Origin: an uncultured Acidobacteriaceae bacterium
GTDB taxonomy: Bacteria > Acidobacteriota > Terriglobia > Terriglobales > Acidobacteriaceae
Reading direction: 5' to 3'
Assembly (NCBI GenBank): GCA_937879855.1
Contig: CALFMO010000009.1
Coordinates: 62,001-126,000, forward strand
Length of the DNA stretch: 64,000 nucleotides
Below are positions 44,330 to 53,157 of this stretch, piece by piece. The notes below the pieces were generated by a model. That model was given only the letters and a program-made list of their open reading frames with translations. It had not been told where the DNA came from and did no database searches. Position 1 is the stretch's first letter. Each line of letters starts with the position of its first letter. Position numbers and translations under genes: made by a program.

Positions 44330-45676
44330 ATGAAACGCATTCTTTCGCGACGCGCATTTCTGCAAGGCAGCGCAGCCGCCGCCGCTAGCGGCCTGCTGGT
44401 TTCGAAAACGGTTCGACTTGAAGCTCAACCGTTGCCGCGGGCCGTGGCGCCGAGTGATCGGGTTCGATTTGGCATCATCGGAATCGGCATGCAGGGCTCC
44501 GGCTTGCTGCGGGACGCGATTGCGATTCCAGGGATCGAGTGCGTTGGCGCGGCCGATTTGTATGACGGGCGACACACCTTGGCCAAGGAAATCACGGCTA
44601 ACACGAGCTTGCCCACGTCGCGCCATTACCGGGACCTGCTCGACCGCAAGGACATTGACTGCATTGTGGCTGCTGTTCCCGATCACTGGCACCGGCGGGT
44701 CGTGGTCGATGCCTGTAACGCAGGTAAGGATATCTATTGCGAGAAGCCGATGTCGCACAATGTCGCCGACGGATTGGCCATGGTGGAGGCAGCGCAAAAG
44801 AATAATCGCATCGTGCAGATTGGCTCGCAGCGGGTCAGTTCTGTGCTGTGCGCCAAGGCGCGCGAACTTTATACGGATGGAGCAATCGGCGACGTCGAAA
44901 TGGTCGAACTCACGCTGGGACGAAACGATCCCACCGGCGCGTGGGAATATCCGCCTCCGCTCGATCTTTCGCCGGAGACGCTGGACTGGGATACCTGGCT
45001 CAACGATGCTCCCAAGATTCCATTCAACAAATTCCATTTCGCGCGCTGGCGTTGTTGGAGGGCTTACGGCACCGGAGTGGCCGGCGATCTGATGGTGCAT
45101 TTGATCAGCGGCATGCTGGTCACGCTGGGTTGGAATGAGATTCCGCGATCCGCGACAGCGATGGGCGGCATCTTCCGCTTCAAAGACGGGCGCGATATGC
45201 CAGACTTTCACACTGTGCTCTTCGACTATCACGGCATTCCGGTTTATGTACGCCTCGACCTGGGATGCGAAACGGCGGAACTGGCACGGTTTATGGGCGC
45301 GAAGGGACTGCTTGAGGCCGGCGAGCTTGAGTTGCGGCACTCTCAGCAGTCCGGCGAGGATGCCGATCCCAGCTATTACAGCTTCAGCTTCCCAGCAAAG
45401 ATGCGCGAGGAATATGTGAAGCAGTGGCACGCCGAGCATGATCCGCCGTTGGGCAAAGAGCCACTGCACGACGACACGGTCTATCACGGGCACGACTGGG
45501 ACGACATGCGTCCGCACTTGAATGTTTTCTTCCAGTCAGTAAAGTCGCGCAAGCCGGTGACGGAGGATGCGGTCTTCGGTAACAACGCGGCTATCGCGTG
45601 TCACATGGCGAACGAATCCTTTTTCCGCCAAAAGCCGGTTACATGGGATGCGGCTTCGAAAACTATAAAGTCCTAA
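44330..45676 (+). CDS. Tat-exported Gfo/Idh/MocA family oxidoreductase
   Basis: A 448-aa protein opening with a Tat signal (SRRAFLQGSAAAAASGLLVS), so the nucleotide cofactor would be loaded before export. The Rossmann domain has VRFGIIGIGMQGSG and the catalytic Lys in CEKPMSHNV; the C-terminal sandwich domain follows. The family oxidises or reduces sugars, often at C3. It lies 40 bp after the DUF1080 gene and 15 bp before the serine hydrolase. An exported copy next to DUF1080 suggests glycoside 3-oxidation in the periplasm, though the electron acceptor is not evident. Confidence 0.9.
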   Translation: MKRILSRRAFLQGSAAAAASGLLVSKTVRLEAQPLPRAVAPSDRVRFGIIGIGMQGSGLLRDAIAIPGIECVGAADLYDGRHTLAKEITANTSLPTSRHYRDLLDRKDIDCIVAAVPDHWHRRVVVDACNAGKDIYCEKPMSHNVADGLAMVEAAQKNNRIVQIGSQRVSSVLCAKARELYTDGAIGDVEMVELTLGRNDPTGAWEYPPPLDLSPETLDWDTWLNDAPKIPFNKFHFARWRCWRAYGTGVAGDLMVHLISGMLVTLGWNEIPRSATAMGGIFRFKDGRDMPDFHTVLFDYHGIPVYVRLDLGCETAELARFMGAKGLLEAGELELRHSQQSGEDADPSYYSFSFPAKMREEYVKQWHAEHDPPLGKEPLHDDTVYHGHDWDDMRPHLNVFFQSVKSRKPVTEDAVFGNNAAIACHMANESFFRQKPVTWDAASKTIKS

Positions 45677-45691
45677 AACTTCGGAGGAAAC

Positions 45692-46987
45692 ATGCGTGCT
45701 ATTTTTGCCGGGCGGAATCGGAAGATCATTCCGGTTTTGCTCGGCTTTCTTGTTCTGAATGTCTGCCTGCTTGCGCAGGATATCTCGATCGCAAAGCCGG
45801 AGTCGGTTGGGCTATCTTCGGAGCGACTGGAGCGCATTGGCACCGTCGTGCAACGCGACATCGACAACAAACGCATCGCAGGCGCGATCACACTGGTTGT
45901 CCGGCACGGTCACGTGGCTTGGTTCAAGTCGCAGGGAATGATGGACCGCGAGGCCAGCAAGCCGATGCGGCAAGACGCAATGTTCCGCATCTGCTCCATG
46001 ACTAAGCCGATTACCAGCGTCGCCGTAATGATGCTTTATGAAGAAGGGCGATTCCTGCTCGACGATCCAGTTTCAAAATACTTGCCTGAGTTCAAGAATC
46101 CGAAGGTGCTGGTGAAGCCCGCTAAGGGCGCGCCGTATTCGATTCCCGCGACGAAGGAAATTACCATTCGCGACCTGCTGCGGCATACGTCGGGAATTAC
46201 TTACAACTGGAACGATGACCTGGGCGCAATGTACGAGAGCGCCGGGGTGGCGAGCGGACTGCTGCAGTATGACGGCACCATCGCCGACAGCGTGAAGAAC
46301 CTTGCCGGCGTTCCTCTGCTGTTCAATCCTGGCGATCGTTTTGAATACAGCTTGGGCGTCGACGTGCTGGGCCGCTTGGTGGAAGTCGTGTCAGGCAAGC
46401 CGCTGGACGAATTTTTTCGCACTCGCATCTTCGAACCGGTGGGCATGAAGGACACATATTTCTTTCCGCCCGAGAGCAAACTCGATCGACTAGCCACTGC
46501 TTATACCTACTATCCGGACAAAGGCCTTAATCGCTTTCCGGATACTCCGATCAGGGAAGGGCATTTTGTTTATTCCGCGGACTACCCTTCGCGTGGGCCA
46601 AAGAAATTATTTTCCGGCGGCGCCGGTCTGGTTTCGACAGCGATGGACTATGCCCGCTTTTGCCAGATGATGCTCGACGGCGGCAAGGTGGGCAACACAC
46701 GCTTGCTCAGCCGCAAGACGGTTGAACTCATGACACACGATCAACTCGGGAAGATTGGCCCTGATCAAGGCTTCGGGCTGGGCTTCGGGGTGTCGGGCGT
46801 GAAATCTCCGCTCGCCGAGTTGGGATCGGAGGGCGAATACAGCTGGGGAGGATTTTTCTACACCGAGTTCACTATCGATCCGAAAGAGCAGATGATCGTA
46901 ATCTTTATGGCGCAACTGCATCCGACGGGGGATCTGACTCTGAACCGGGAAGTCAACGTGCTGGCGTATCAGGCGATCAACGATTGA
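45692..46987 (+). CDS. Serine hydrolase, class C beta-lactamase family
   Basis: A 431-aa protein with a signal-like start (VLLGFLVLNVCLLAQ). The nucleophile motif SMTK is in FRICSMTKPITSVAVMM (about residue 108), and the tyrosine motif is YSL in FEYSLGVDVLGRL. These are the catalytic elements of the penicillin-binding/esterase fold, used by esterases, D-aminopeptidases and lactamases. It is the third gene of the DUF1080 operon. Because a BlaI-type repressor lies just upstream, a link to beta-lactams is tempting but not shown; esterase activity is more usual in such settings. Confidence 0.9.
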   Translation: MRAIFAGRNRKIIPVLLGFLVLNVCLLAQDISIAKPESVGLSSERLERIGTVVQRDIDNKRIAGAITLVVRHGHVAWFKSQGMMDREASKPMRQDAMFRICSMTKPITSVAVMMLYEEGRFLLDDPVSKYLPEFKNPKVLVKPAKGAPYSIPATKEITIRDLLRHTSGITYNWNDDLGAMYESAGVASGLLQYDGTIADSVKNLAGVPLLFNPGDRFEYSLGVDVLGRLVEVVSGKPLDEFFRTRIFEPVGMKDTYFFPPESKLDRLATAYTYYPDKGLNRFPDTPIREGHFVYSADYPSRGPKKLFSGGAGLVSTAMDYARFCQMMLDGGKVGNTRLLSRKTVELMTHDQLGKIGPDQGFGLGFGVSGVKSPLAELGSEGEYSWGGFFYTEFTIDPKEQMIVIFMAQLHPTGDLTLNREVNVLAYQAIND

Positions 46988-47044
46988 GGACTTTCGCTCT
47001 CTCGGCAATAGCGCTGCGACTTTCTCTGCGATCTCTTTTCCTTT

Positions 47045-47084
47045 GCGAACTCTGCGATCAAAAGCTTTCAACCGCAAAGTTCGC
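47045..47084. repeat. Imperfect inverted repeat in convergent gap
   Basis: GCGAACTCTGCG (47045-47056) and CGCAAAGTTCGC (47073-47084) pair with one mismatch between the convergent serine hydrolase and isomerase genes. The text resembles short repeats dispersed in some acidobacterial genomes; it may also act as a two-way terminator. Confidence 0.4.
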
Positions 47085-47119
47085 CGAGAACGCTGAGGCT
47101 CCCTAGACGGGCCGGTTAT

Positions 47120-48061
47120 TTATAGTCCGCACGCGTGTGCATTCCCCAGGCACTGACCGACGACGCGCGCGTAATCGGCGATGGCAATCTCCGGGTCGGC
47201 GATATCCGGATGCCAAACTTTTTCCCACTCGAAGCAGTAGAACCCTTTGTAGTGAATCGAGCGGAGAGCCGCAATCTGCCGCTGGATGGGAACATTACCT
47301 CGCCCAGTCAGAACATATTTGCGGTCTTCGCCACTACCGGTGGAGTCTTTCAGGTGGGTGTGGCGAATCCAGGAGCCTAATTGGTGAACTGTGAATTCAG
47401 GCTCCTCATTCGAGGTGGCGAAGGTGTGGTGCGCGTCCCAGAGCAAACCGACGTGCTCGGAATCGGCGGCCCGCAATACATCTTTTAAAGTTGCAGAACT
47501 GGTGAAGTGATCGTGAGATTCGATGATGACGGTGACCTTGCGGGGACCGGCGTATTTCCCGAGCTCACGCAAACCTGAGGCCACGCGGGCTTTGGTTTCG
47601 TCGTTCGGCGCCGGACTCTTATCGGATGCGTCTTTGCCGCCAAACACGCGCACGTACGGAGCTTCCAGAGTCGAGGCCAGATCGATGAAGCGGCGGGCAT
47701 CGGCCATCTGCTTTTCCCGTTTCTCTGGATCTTCCACATACATTTGGGCGGAACTGCTTACACAGGCGATTTGCAACTTGGCAGCGCGAATATCATTCTT
47801 GGTTTGCTCAATGCGGTCAGGCGCGAAGGTGGGAAGGGCAGGCAAATCCATCTTGCCCCCGAGGCCGCGCAGCTCGATGGCAGCGAACTGGTGTTGCGTG
47901 GCGAAGTCGAGAATCTTTTTCCAATCCCAGTCAGGACAGCCGAGCGTGGAAAATGCCAGCGGGATGCGAGGTTTGGCTTCACTGGACTTTGCTTTGCCGA
48001 AGGCCATTGGCACGAGAATGGCGGAGGAAAATATTTTCAGAAATTCGCGGCGATTGCTCAT
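47120..48061 (-). CDS. Tat-exported sugar phosphate isomerase/epimerase family TIM barrel
   Basis: A 313-aa protein with an N-terminal Tat-like signal (NRREFLKIFSSAILVPMAFG). The AP-endonuclease-2/xylose-isomerase-like barrel shows LAFSTLGCPDWDWKKIL, AAIELRGLGG, VTVIIESHDHFT, VGLLWDAHHTF and the metal-binding Glu, Asp and His typical of the group. Relatives include keto-glycoside lyases and sugar epimerases. Its ATG overlaps the stop of the FMN oxidase gene by 4 bp, so the two are co-translated. With DUF1080 and Gfo/Idh/MocA opposite, it may act on keto-sugars outside the membrane. Confidence 0.88.
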   Translation of the reverse strand: MSNRREFLKIFSSAILVPMAFGKAKSSEAKPRIPLAFSTLGCPDWDWKKILDFATQHQFAAIELRGLGGKMDLPALPTFAPDRIEQTKNDIRAAKLQIACVSSSAQMYVEDPEKREKQMADARRFIDLASTLEAPYVRVFGGKDASDKSPAPNDETKARVASGLRELGKYAGPRKVTVIIESHDHFTSSATLKDVLRAADSEHVGLLWDAHHTFATSNEEPEFTVHQLGSWIRHTHLKDSTGSGEDRKYVLTGRGNVPIQRQIAALRSIHYKGFYCFEWEKVWHPDIADPEIAIADYARVVGQCLGNAHACGL

Positions 48062-49266
48062 ATGGAGTGAAGCGTCTCCTTTCTCTCATGCGACCAGGTA
48101 GAAGGCACGTCGACATAGGATCGATCGAGGGATGCGATCGAAGGGCATCCTAGCAATCGGATGGTGCGCTCAACGTCTGATCTCAAAATCTCTAGCGCCC
48201 GGACGACTCCCGCGTGCCCACCGGCCGCGAGTCCGTAGGCGTAGGCGCGTCCAATCAAAACCGCGCGTGCGCCCATGCAAAGGGCTTTCACTATGTCCGC
48301 GCCGCGGCGGATGCCTCCATCCATGAGCACATCCACCTGGCCTTTTACTGCGGAAACGACTTCCGGAAGTGCGCGCAACGTGGGATAAACCGAATCAAGC
48401 TGCCGGCCGCCATGGTTCGACACGACCACCGCGGACGCCCCTTCGTCCACGGCACGTTTGGCGTCATCGCCCGTCAGGAGCCCCTTCACCACGATCGGAC
48501 CCGACCAGGTCTCGCGGATCCATCGCAAGTCTTCCCACGTAACTACAGCGCGCGCGAGCGCGGCGCCAACATCGACTAGCTCCATCGGGCCTTTGCCGGG
48601 GATCACAACATTTTCCAGGTTGGGCACGCCGCCATCGAGCAGGAACGAGGCCAGCCAACCGGGGTGCGCGAGAATGTTGGGCAGGTACGGAATTTTCGCG
48701 AACAACGAAGTGCTGAGGAGTTCTTTCATTCCGTTGCGAGGATCGCGCTCTCTCATTCCCGCCACCGGCGTATCCACGGTAATCACTAATCCGGCGAACC
48801 CCGCGCGGCGAGCGCGATCGAGGGCGCCCTCCGCCGCTTCGCGTCCTCCCACCAGATACAACTGGTAAAACACTGGACCCGATGATCCGGCCTTCACATC
48901 CTCGAGCTTGTAACCCGAAATCGTGGAAAGAATGTAGCCTGTGCCCGCCTCGCCCGCCGCGCGAGCCGCGGCCACCTCGCCGCCGGGGTGCATCAAGCGG
49001 CTGTAGCCAACTGGCGCCAGGATCGCAGGAAAAGAAAGTTCGTGGCCGAGAACTCGAGTCTTTAAGTCACATTCGCCAACTGCTACCGCACTGCGTGGAC
49101 GAAACAACACGTCGCGAAAGGCACGACAGTTTTCGTTCAGGGTAAGCTCAGCTTCTGCACCACCATCCAAGTAATCAAACACCGACTTGGGGACACGCCG
49201 TCTAGCCAAATCGCGGAGATCTTCGACATTGACGACGCGTGAGGAATTCACGCCGTGATTCGCCAT
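48058..49266 (-). CDS. FMN-dependent alpha-hydroxy acid dehydrogenase/oxidase
   Basis: A 402-aa enzyme of the L-lactate dehydrogenase/glycolate oxidase family. It begins VEDLRDLARRRVPKSVFDYLDGGAE, has FPAILAPVGYSRLMHPGGE, the FMN-binding VVKGLLTGDDA and the catalytic base in VVSNHGGRQLD followed by VLMDGGIRRGADIVKAL. It oxidises an alpha-hydroxy acid such as lactate in the cytoplasm, with electrons to quinone or oxygen. The exact substrate is not determined by sequence. It is the first gene of a two-gene unit with the TIM-barrel isomerase. Confidence 0.92.
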   Translation of the reverse strand: MANHGVNSSRVVNVEDLRDLARRRVPKSVFDYLDGGAEAELTLNENCRAFRDVLFRPRSAVAVGECDLKTRVLGHELSFPAILAPVGYSRLMHPGGEVAAARAAGEAGTGYILSTISGYKLEDVKAGSSGPVFYQLYLVGGREAAEGALDRARRAGFAGLVITVDTPVAGMRERDPRNGMKELLSTSLFAKIPYLPNILAHPGWLASFLLDGGVPNLENVVIPGKGPMELVDVGAALARAVVTWEDLRWIRETWSGPIVVKGLLTGDDAKRAVDEGASAVVVSNHGGRQLDSVYPTLRALPEVVSAVKGQVDVLMDGGIRRGADIVKALCMGARAVLIGRAYAYGLAAGGHAGVVRALEILRSDVERTIRLLGCPSIASLDRSYVDVPSTWSHERKETLHSI

Positions 49267-49331
49267 TTTGGAATCTCAAGGACAGTCGAAGGTACCAGAA
49301 TCAACCGCCAGAATGCCAGCGTTAGAGACTT

Positions 49332-51119
49332 CTATGTCCGCTGTTTCGCCTCTGGCCTGAGCCCTGCGACGATCCCGCTGCCTTCCCGGATGGTGAGGAT
49401 CTGGTTGGCTTTCACGTCGGTGAAGCGCTCGATCTTGCCCGTGGTGGGCCACCTTACTTCCACGACATCGACAGACTGAACTTTGCCAACACCGAAGTGC
49501 AGCCGCAGGTCGCTCTGAGACATGACGCTGGAGCCGCTGTGAACTTCATCCATTTGGATGTGCTTGCCCGTTATGACGCGCACGCGCGCGCCGATCGCGG
49601 TGCGATTACATTTCGTGCCAATCAGCTTGATCTTGATCCAATTCTGCTTATTGCCGCCATCATTGCGCAGCAATGAAGGCAGGTCGTTCATGTTTAATAC
49701 GAGAACGTCGATGTCGCCGTCGTTATCGTAATCTCCGAACGCCGCGCCCCGGCTGGAGAAGCGCTCGGTGACACCCGCGCCCATCATCGCGGAAACGTCC
49801 TTGAATTGCCCGTTGCCCTGATTCTGGTAGACGATGCGCGGATTCTTGTAGCTTTGGCCAACGTCGTGCCCGACAATCTCCGGATAAACGTGGCCGTTGA
49901 TCTGGATCAGATCCGGCCAGCCATCGTTGTCATAGTCGATGAAGCCGCAGCCCCAGGCAACGTACCGGCTGTTGATCGCAATTCCTGAAGAAAATCCCAT
50001 GTCGATAAATGTGCCGTCGCCGTTGTTGTGGTAGAGGTTGCTGGTATCGTCGGCGAAGTTGGTCTTGAAGATATCGAACCAGCCGTCGCAATCGTAATCG
50101 CCGACCGCAACGCCCATGCCCGCTTGTTCGTGTCCGTCTTCGCTGTATGCGCAACCTGCCATCACCGCGACATCGGTGAACGTGCCATCGTGATTGTTGT
50201 GGAAGAGAATACTCGGCTCCGAGTCTACCGCAACGTAAATGTCGGGCCAGCCATCGTTATCGAAGTCATAAGAAACCGCGGTGATCGAATACCGAGGGCC
50301 GGGCTTCAGAATTCCCGCCTTCTCGGAAACGTCGGTGAAGGTTCCGTCGCCATTATTGCGATAAAGGACATTAGTGTCGCCCGTGAGCCCGCGTGGACCG
50401 CACATCACGGGAATACCCTTCCATTGGCAAGTCGCGGGTTCTGGCGTGGTGGTGGTCGCGGGATCGAGCTTGATGTAATTGCACACGAAAAGGTCGAGAT
50501 TGCCATCGCGATCGTAATCCAGGAAAGTGCAACCTGCACCCCAACGAACCGCGTCGTTATAGACTCCGGCTTTGCGAGTTACGTCGGTGAAGGTGCCATC
50601 GCCGTTGTTGTGAAAAAGAATATTGTGTCCCCAAAAGCAGCAGAACAGGTCGTCCCAACCGTCATTGTTATAGTCGCCAACGCAAACACCGGTCTGCCAG
50701 CCAGTTTGAGCGAGTCCAGATTTTTCCGTAACGTTGGTGAAGGTGCCGTCGCGATTATTTTTGAAGAGCTGAGAAGTCGGCGCTTTCCCGGGAGGCCATT
50801 TCTCGCCCAGTCGAGTTCCGTTGGTTAAGTAGATATCGAGCCAGCCATCCTGGTCGTAATCAAAAAACGCCAGACCGCTTCCCTTGGCTTCAATGATGTA
50901 GCGCTTACGATCAGCGCCACCCCAGACGTTTGGGACGTCCAGGCCGGCTTCGCGGCCGACGTCGACGAATTGCACGGGAGATGCTGGTGTCGCAGTCGTG
51001 GTCGATTGAAGGACCAGGCCATTTTTCCAGCGCCAAACCGGAGTGGCGAGCGCATCCACGAGCGAACTGCCCAGCAGAACGAGTGAAGAACCCAGGAAGC
51101 GTCGCCGAGGGAAATTCAT
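49332..51119 (-). CDS. CRTAC1/UnbV-family VCBS-repeat protein, possible Tat signal
   Basis: A 595-aa protein from the ATG at 51119; the frame goes on to 51245 but the N-terminus NFPRRRFLGSSLVLLGSSLV is a Tat-like signal. Seven or more VCBS/FG-GAP loops (FFDYDQDGWLDIYLTNG, VGDYNNDGWDDLFCCFWG, AFGDYDNDGDIDVLVLN) build a beta-propeller, followed by an intact ASPIC/UnbV domain (KRTAIGARVRVI-like, LRLHFGVGKVQSVDVVEVRWP). At the point where the paralogue at 14625 has TAG this gene has Tyr (SYKNP). It follows another CRTAC1 gene by 61 bp. Function of the family in bacteria is not established. Confidence 0.87.
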   Translation of the reverse strand: MNFPRRRFLGSSLVLLGSSLVDALATPVWRWKNGLVLQSTTTATPASPVQFVDVGREAGLDVPNVWGGADRKRYIIEAKGSGLAFFDYDQDGWLDIYLTNGTRLGEKWPPGKAPTSQLFKNNRDGTFTNVTEKSGLAQTGWQTGVCVGDYNNDGWDDLFCCFWGHNILFHNNGDGTFTDVTRKAGVYNDAVRWGAGCTFLDYDRDGNLDLFVCNYIKLDPATTTTPEPATCQWKGIPVMCGPRGLTGDTNVLYRNNGDGTFTDVSEKAGILKPGPRYSITAVSYDFDNDGWPDIYVAVDSEPSILFHNNHDGTFTDVAVMAGCAYSEDGHEQAGMGVAVGDYDCDGWFDIFKTNFADDTSNLYHNNGDGTFIDMGFSSGIAINSRYVAWGCGFIDYDNDGWPDLIQINGHVYPEIVGHDVGQSYKNPRIVYQNQGNGQFKDVSAMMGAGVTERFSSRGAAFGDYDNDGDIDVLVLNMNDLPSLLRNDGGNKQNWIKIKLIGTKCNRTAIGARVRVITGKHIQMDEVHSGSSVMSQSDLRLHFGVGKVQSVDVVEVRWPTTGKIERFTDVKANQILTIREGSGIVAGLRPEAKQRT

Positions 51120-51180
51120 ATCTCTAATTGTTCCACATCCTGGATGAGATGATTCTTTGCAGTTGTTCCGGGCACGATCG

Positions 51181-52953
51181 TCATTTCTTGTTCTCAATTC
51201 GAGGGAATTTTCGCGGCACGATTCCCCTACCTTCCTGCACCGCAATGATTTGATCGATGGGAAGGCTGCTCAGGCGATCGACCTGGCCGCTCGGCCAGGT
51301 GATCACAAGAGAATCAATTTTTGTTCTCTTGCCTAAACCGAAATGAATGCGGGGATCGCTTGCGGACATGTAGCCCATGCCGCCCTTGGCCTGTTCCACC
51401 TGCGACGTTCCTTCCGACGTCAGCTTGAGGGAAGAACCGGTGCCATCACGATTCGATTTCGTACCGATCAATAGAACCGTCAGCCAGTGGTTCGCATTAC
51501 CGCCATCATTTCGGAGAAGAGACGGATAGTCATCGCGATTGTTGGTCACTATGTCGATGTCGCCATCGTTGTCGTAATCCGCAGTCGCCACGCCTCGTCC
51601 GGCAACCGGTCGCACGAAATCAGGGCCCAGCGCATCGGAGACTTTGTCAAATTGGCCCTTCCCGAGATTCCGCAGCATCAGCAGCGGCTCTTTGTAAGAC
51701 ACCTCATTGTGGTACAGCTGAATATTGTCGAGCATGGCGCCGTTCAACTGCAGGATGTCCGTCCACCCATCGTTGTCGTAATCGAGAAATTTCATGGACA
51801 CCCCGCTGAGCAGAATCGCCTTGTTGCCGATCCCAGACCGGAAAGTGTCATCGGTGAAGGTTCCATCGCGGTTGTTGTGGTAAAGACGGTTCAATTCAAA
51901 ATCCAGATGCGTGACATAGACATCGAGCCAACCGTCCCCGTCTACATCGGCGGCGTCGATGCCCATCCCGGCCTCATAACGCCCGTCTTCGCTGGCCGCG
52001 ATTCCGGAAAATAGCGAGACATCTTCAAAAGTGCCATCGCGCTTGTTGATGAAGAGAAAATTGGGCCACGAATCGTTCGCAATCGCAATGTCGGGCCAGC
52101 CGTCATTATTGAAATCGGCCAACACCACACCCATTCCCTTCGACTCGGGCTTGCCGACGCCGGAGACGTCGCTGACATCGGTGAAGGTGCCGTCATGGTT
52201 GTTATGGTAGAGCTTGGTCTTCTGCCCCTTGTAATTGCCGGGATGACAATAGGAGCGATACCCGGGCTTGTGTTCTCCGCACCAGATATTGGTTTTGGGA
52301 GTCCACTCTATGTAGTTTGTGACGAGCAGGTCGAGCCATCCGTCCTTATCATAATCGAACCATCCTGCACTCGTTGACCAACCGCCTTGATCTGCAACGC
52401 CGGCTTTAGCCGTAACGTCGGTGAAGGTACCGTCTCCATTGTTGTGGTAGAGGACGGCATGATCGTAGCCGGTCACGTAAAGATCGGGATAGCCATCATT
52501 GTCGAAATCGCCAACGGCGACGCCTTGCCCATAGTGGCCTTCCCCGCCGAGGCCGGCTTTTTCGGTGACGTCGGTGAACGTTCCATCGCCATTGTTGTGG
52601 TAAAGAGCGCAACGCAGGGGATGCGCGGGCTTGTAGATATCGGTTGCCGCAGACTGGACGAAGAACAGATCCATCAACCCGTCCTGGTCATAGTCAATCC
52701 AGGCGACGCCAGTGCCCATGGTCTCAAGATAGTATTTCTGATCGGTGCCGGTCCCGTCCTGCTTGAACGTGATCCCAGCCGACTTCGTGACATCGGTGTA
52801 GGTGACCGGAATACCCAGCGAGAAAGAAGCAGCGGTCCTGGTTTCGGCACGGGCATTACTCAGGACCAGTGTGCCCAAGCCGGTGACGACTGAAAAGATC
52901 AGTGCGAGAATCCCAATCGTTGGCCGTGTCTGCACCGGGTCAGACCTCTTCAA
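51181..52953 (-). CDS. CRTAC1/UnbV-family VCBS-repeat protein
   Basis: A 590-aa protein starting at a TTG (52953) five bases after GGAGG. A signal segment (IGILALIFSVVTGLGTLVLSNARA) leads to VCBS repeats (WIDYDQDGLMDLFFVQS, VGDFDNDGYPDLYVTG, LADFNNDGWPDIAIAND) and a C-terminal ASPIC/UnbV domain (NHWLTVLLIGTKSNRDGTGS, PRIHFGLGKRTKIDSLVITWP). It is most similar in layout to the broken gene at 14127-15881. The TPR gene at 53158 lies upstream on the same strand, as at the other locus. Likely a secreted calcium-dependent adhesin or scaffold; that is inference. Confidence 0.88.
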   Translation of the reverse strand: MKRSDPVQTRPTIGILALIFSVVTGLGTLVLSNARAETRTAASFSLGIPVTYTDVTKSAGITFKQDGTGTDQKYYLETMGTGVAWIDYDQDGLMDLFFVQSAATDIYKPAHPLRCALYHNNGDGTFTDVTEKAGLGGEGHYGQGVAVGDFDNDGYPDLYVTGYDHAVLYHNNGDGTFTDVTAKAGVADQGGWSTSAGWFDYDKDGWLDLLVTNYIEWTPKTNIWCGEHKPGYRSYCHPGNYKGQKTKLYHNNHDGTFTDVSDVSGVGKPESKGMGVVLADFNNDGWPDIAIANDSWPNFLFINKRDGTFEDVSLFSGIAASEDGRYEAGMGIDAADVDGDGWLDVYVTHLDFELNRLYHNNRDGTFTDDTFRSGIGNKAILLSGVSMKFLDYDNDGWTDILQLNGAMLDNIQLYHNEVSYKEPLLMLRNLGKGQFDKVSDALGPDFVRPVAGRGVATADYDNDGDIDIVTNNRDDYPSLLRNDGGNANHWLTVLLIGTKSNRDGTGSSLKLTSEGTSQVEQAKGGMGYMSASDPRIHFGLGKRTKIDSLVITWPSGQVDRLSSLPIDQIIAVQEGRGIVPRKFPRIENKK

Positions 52954-53157
52954 CCTGTCCTCCGCAGTTCAGCCGCATCGGATTCATGTTGCCCACGTTT
53001 CATGATTTGAGGGAGCAGCGGACGAAGAATGCAATCGCACATCGTTTTGGGAGGCAGGTTTGTTGCTAGGCCCCGGTTTTAGTCGCTATCGTAGCACAGG
53101 AAATCGCGGACGAATTATTCCAGCCTTAGGCTGAAACGTGGGACAGCAGTGACCACA

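Noticed and set aside
45692..46987. A true beta-lactamase controlled by the nearby blaI
   Set aside because: Motifs fit the broad serine-esterase/PBP family, the M56 partner lacks a penicillin sensor, and no evidence points to antibiotic resistance.
49332..52953. Repeated GATTACGATAACGAT-like text read as a DNA repeat array
   Set aside because: It codes for VCBS calcium-loop repeats (DYDNDG) in CRTAC1 proteins.
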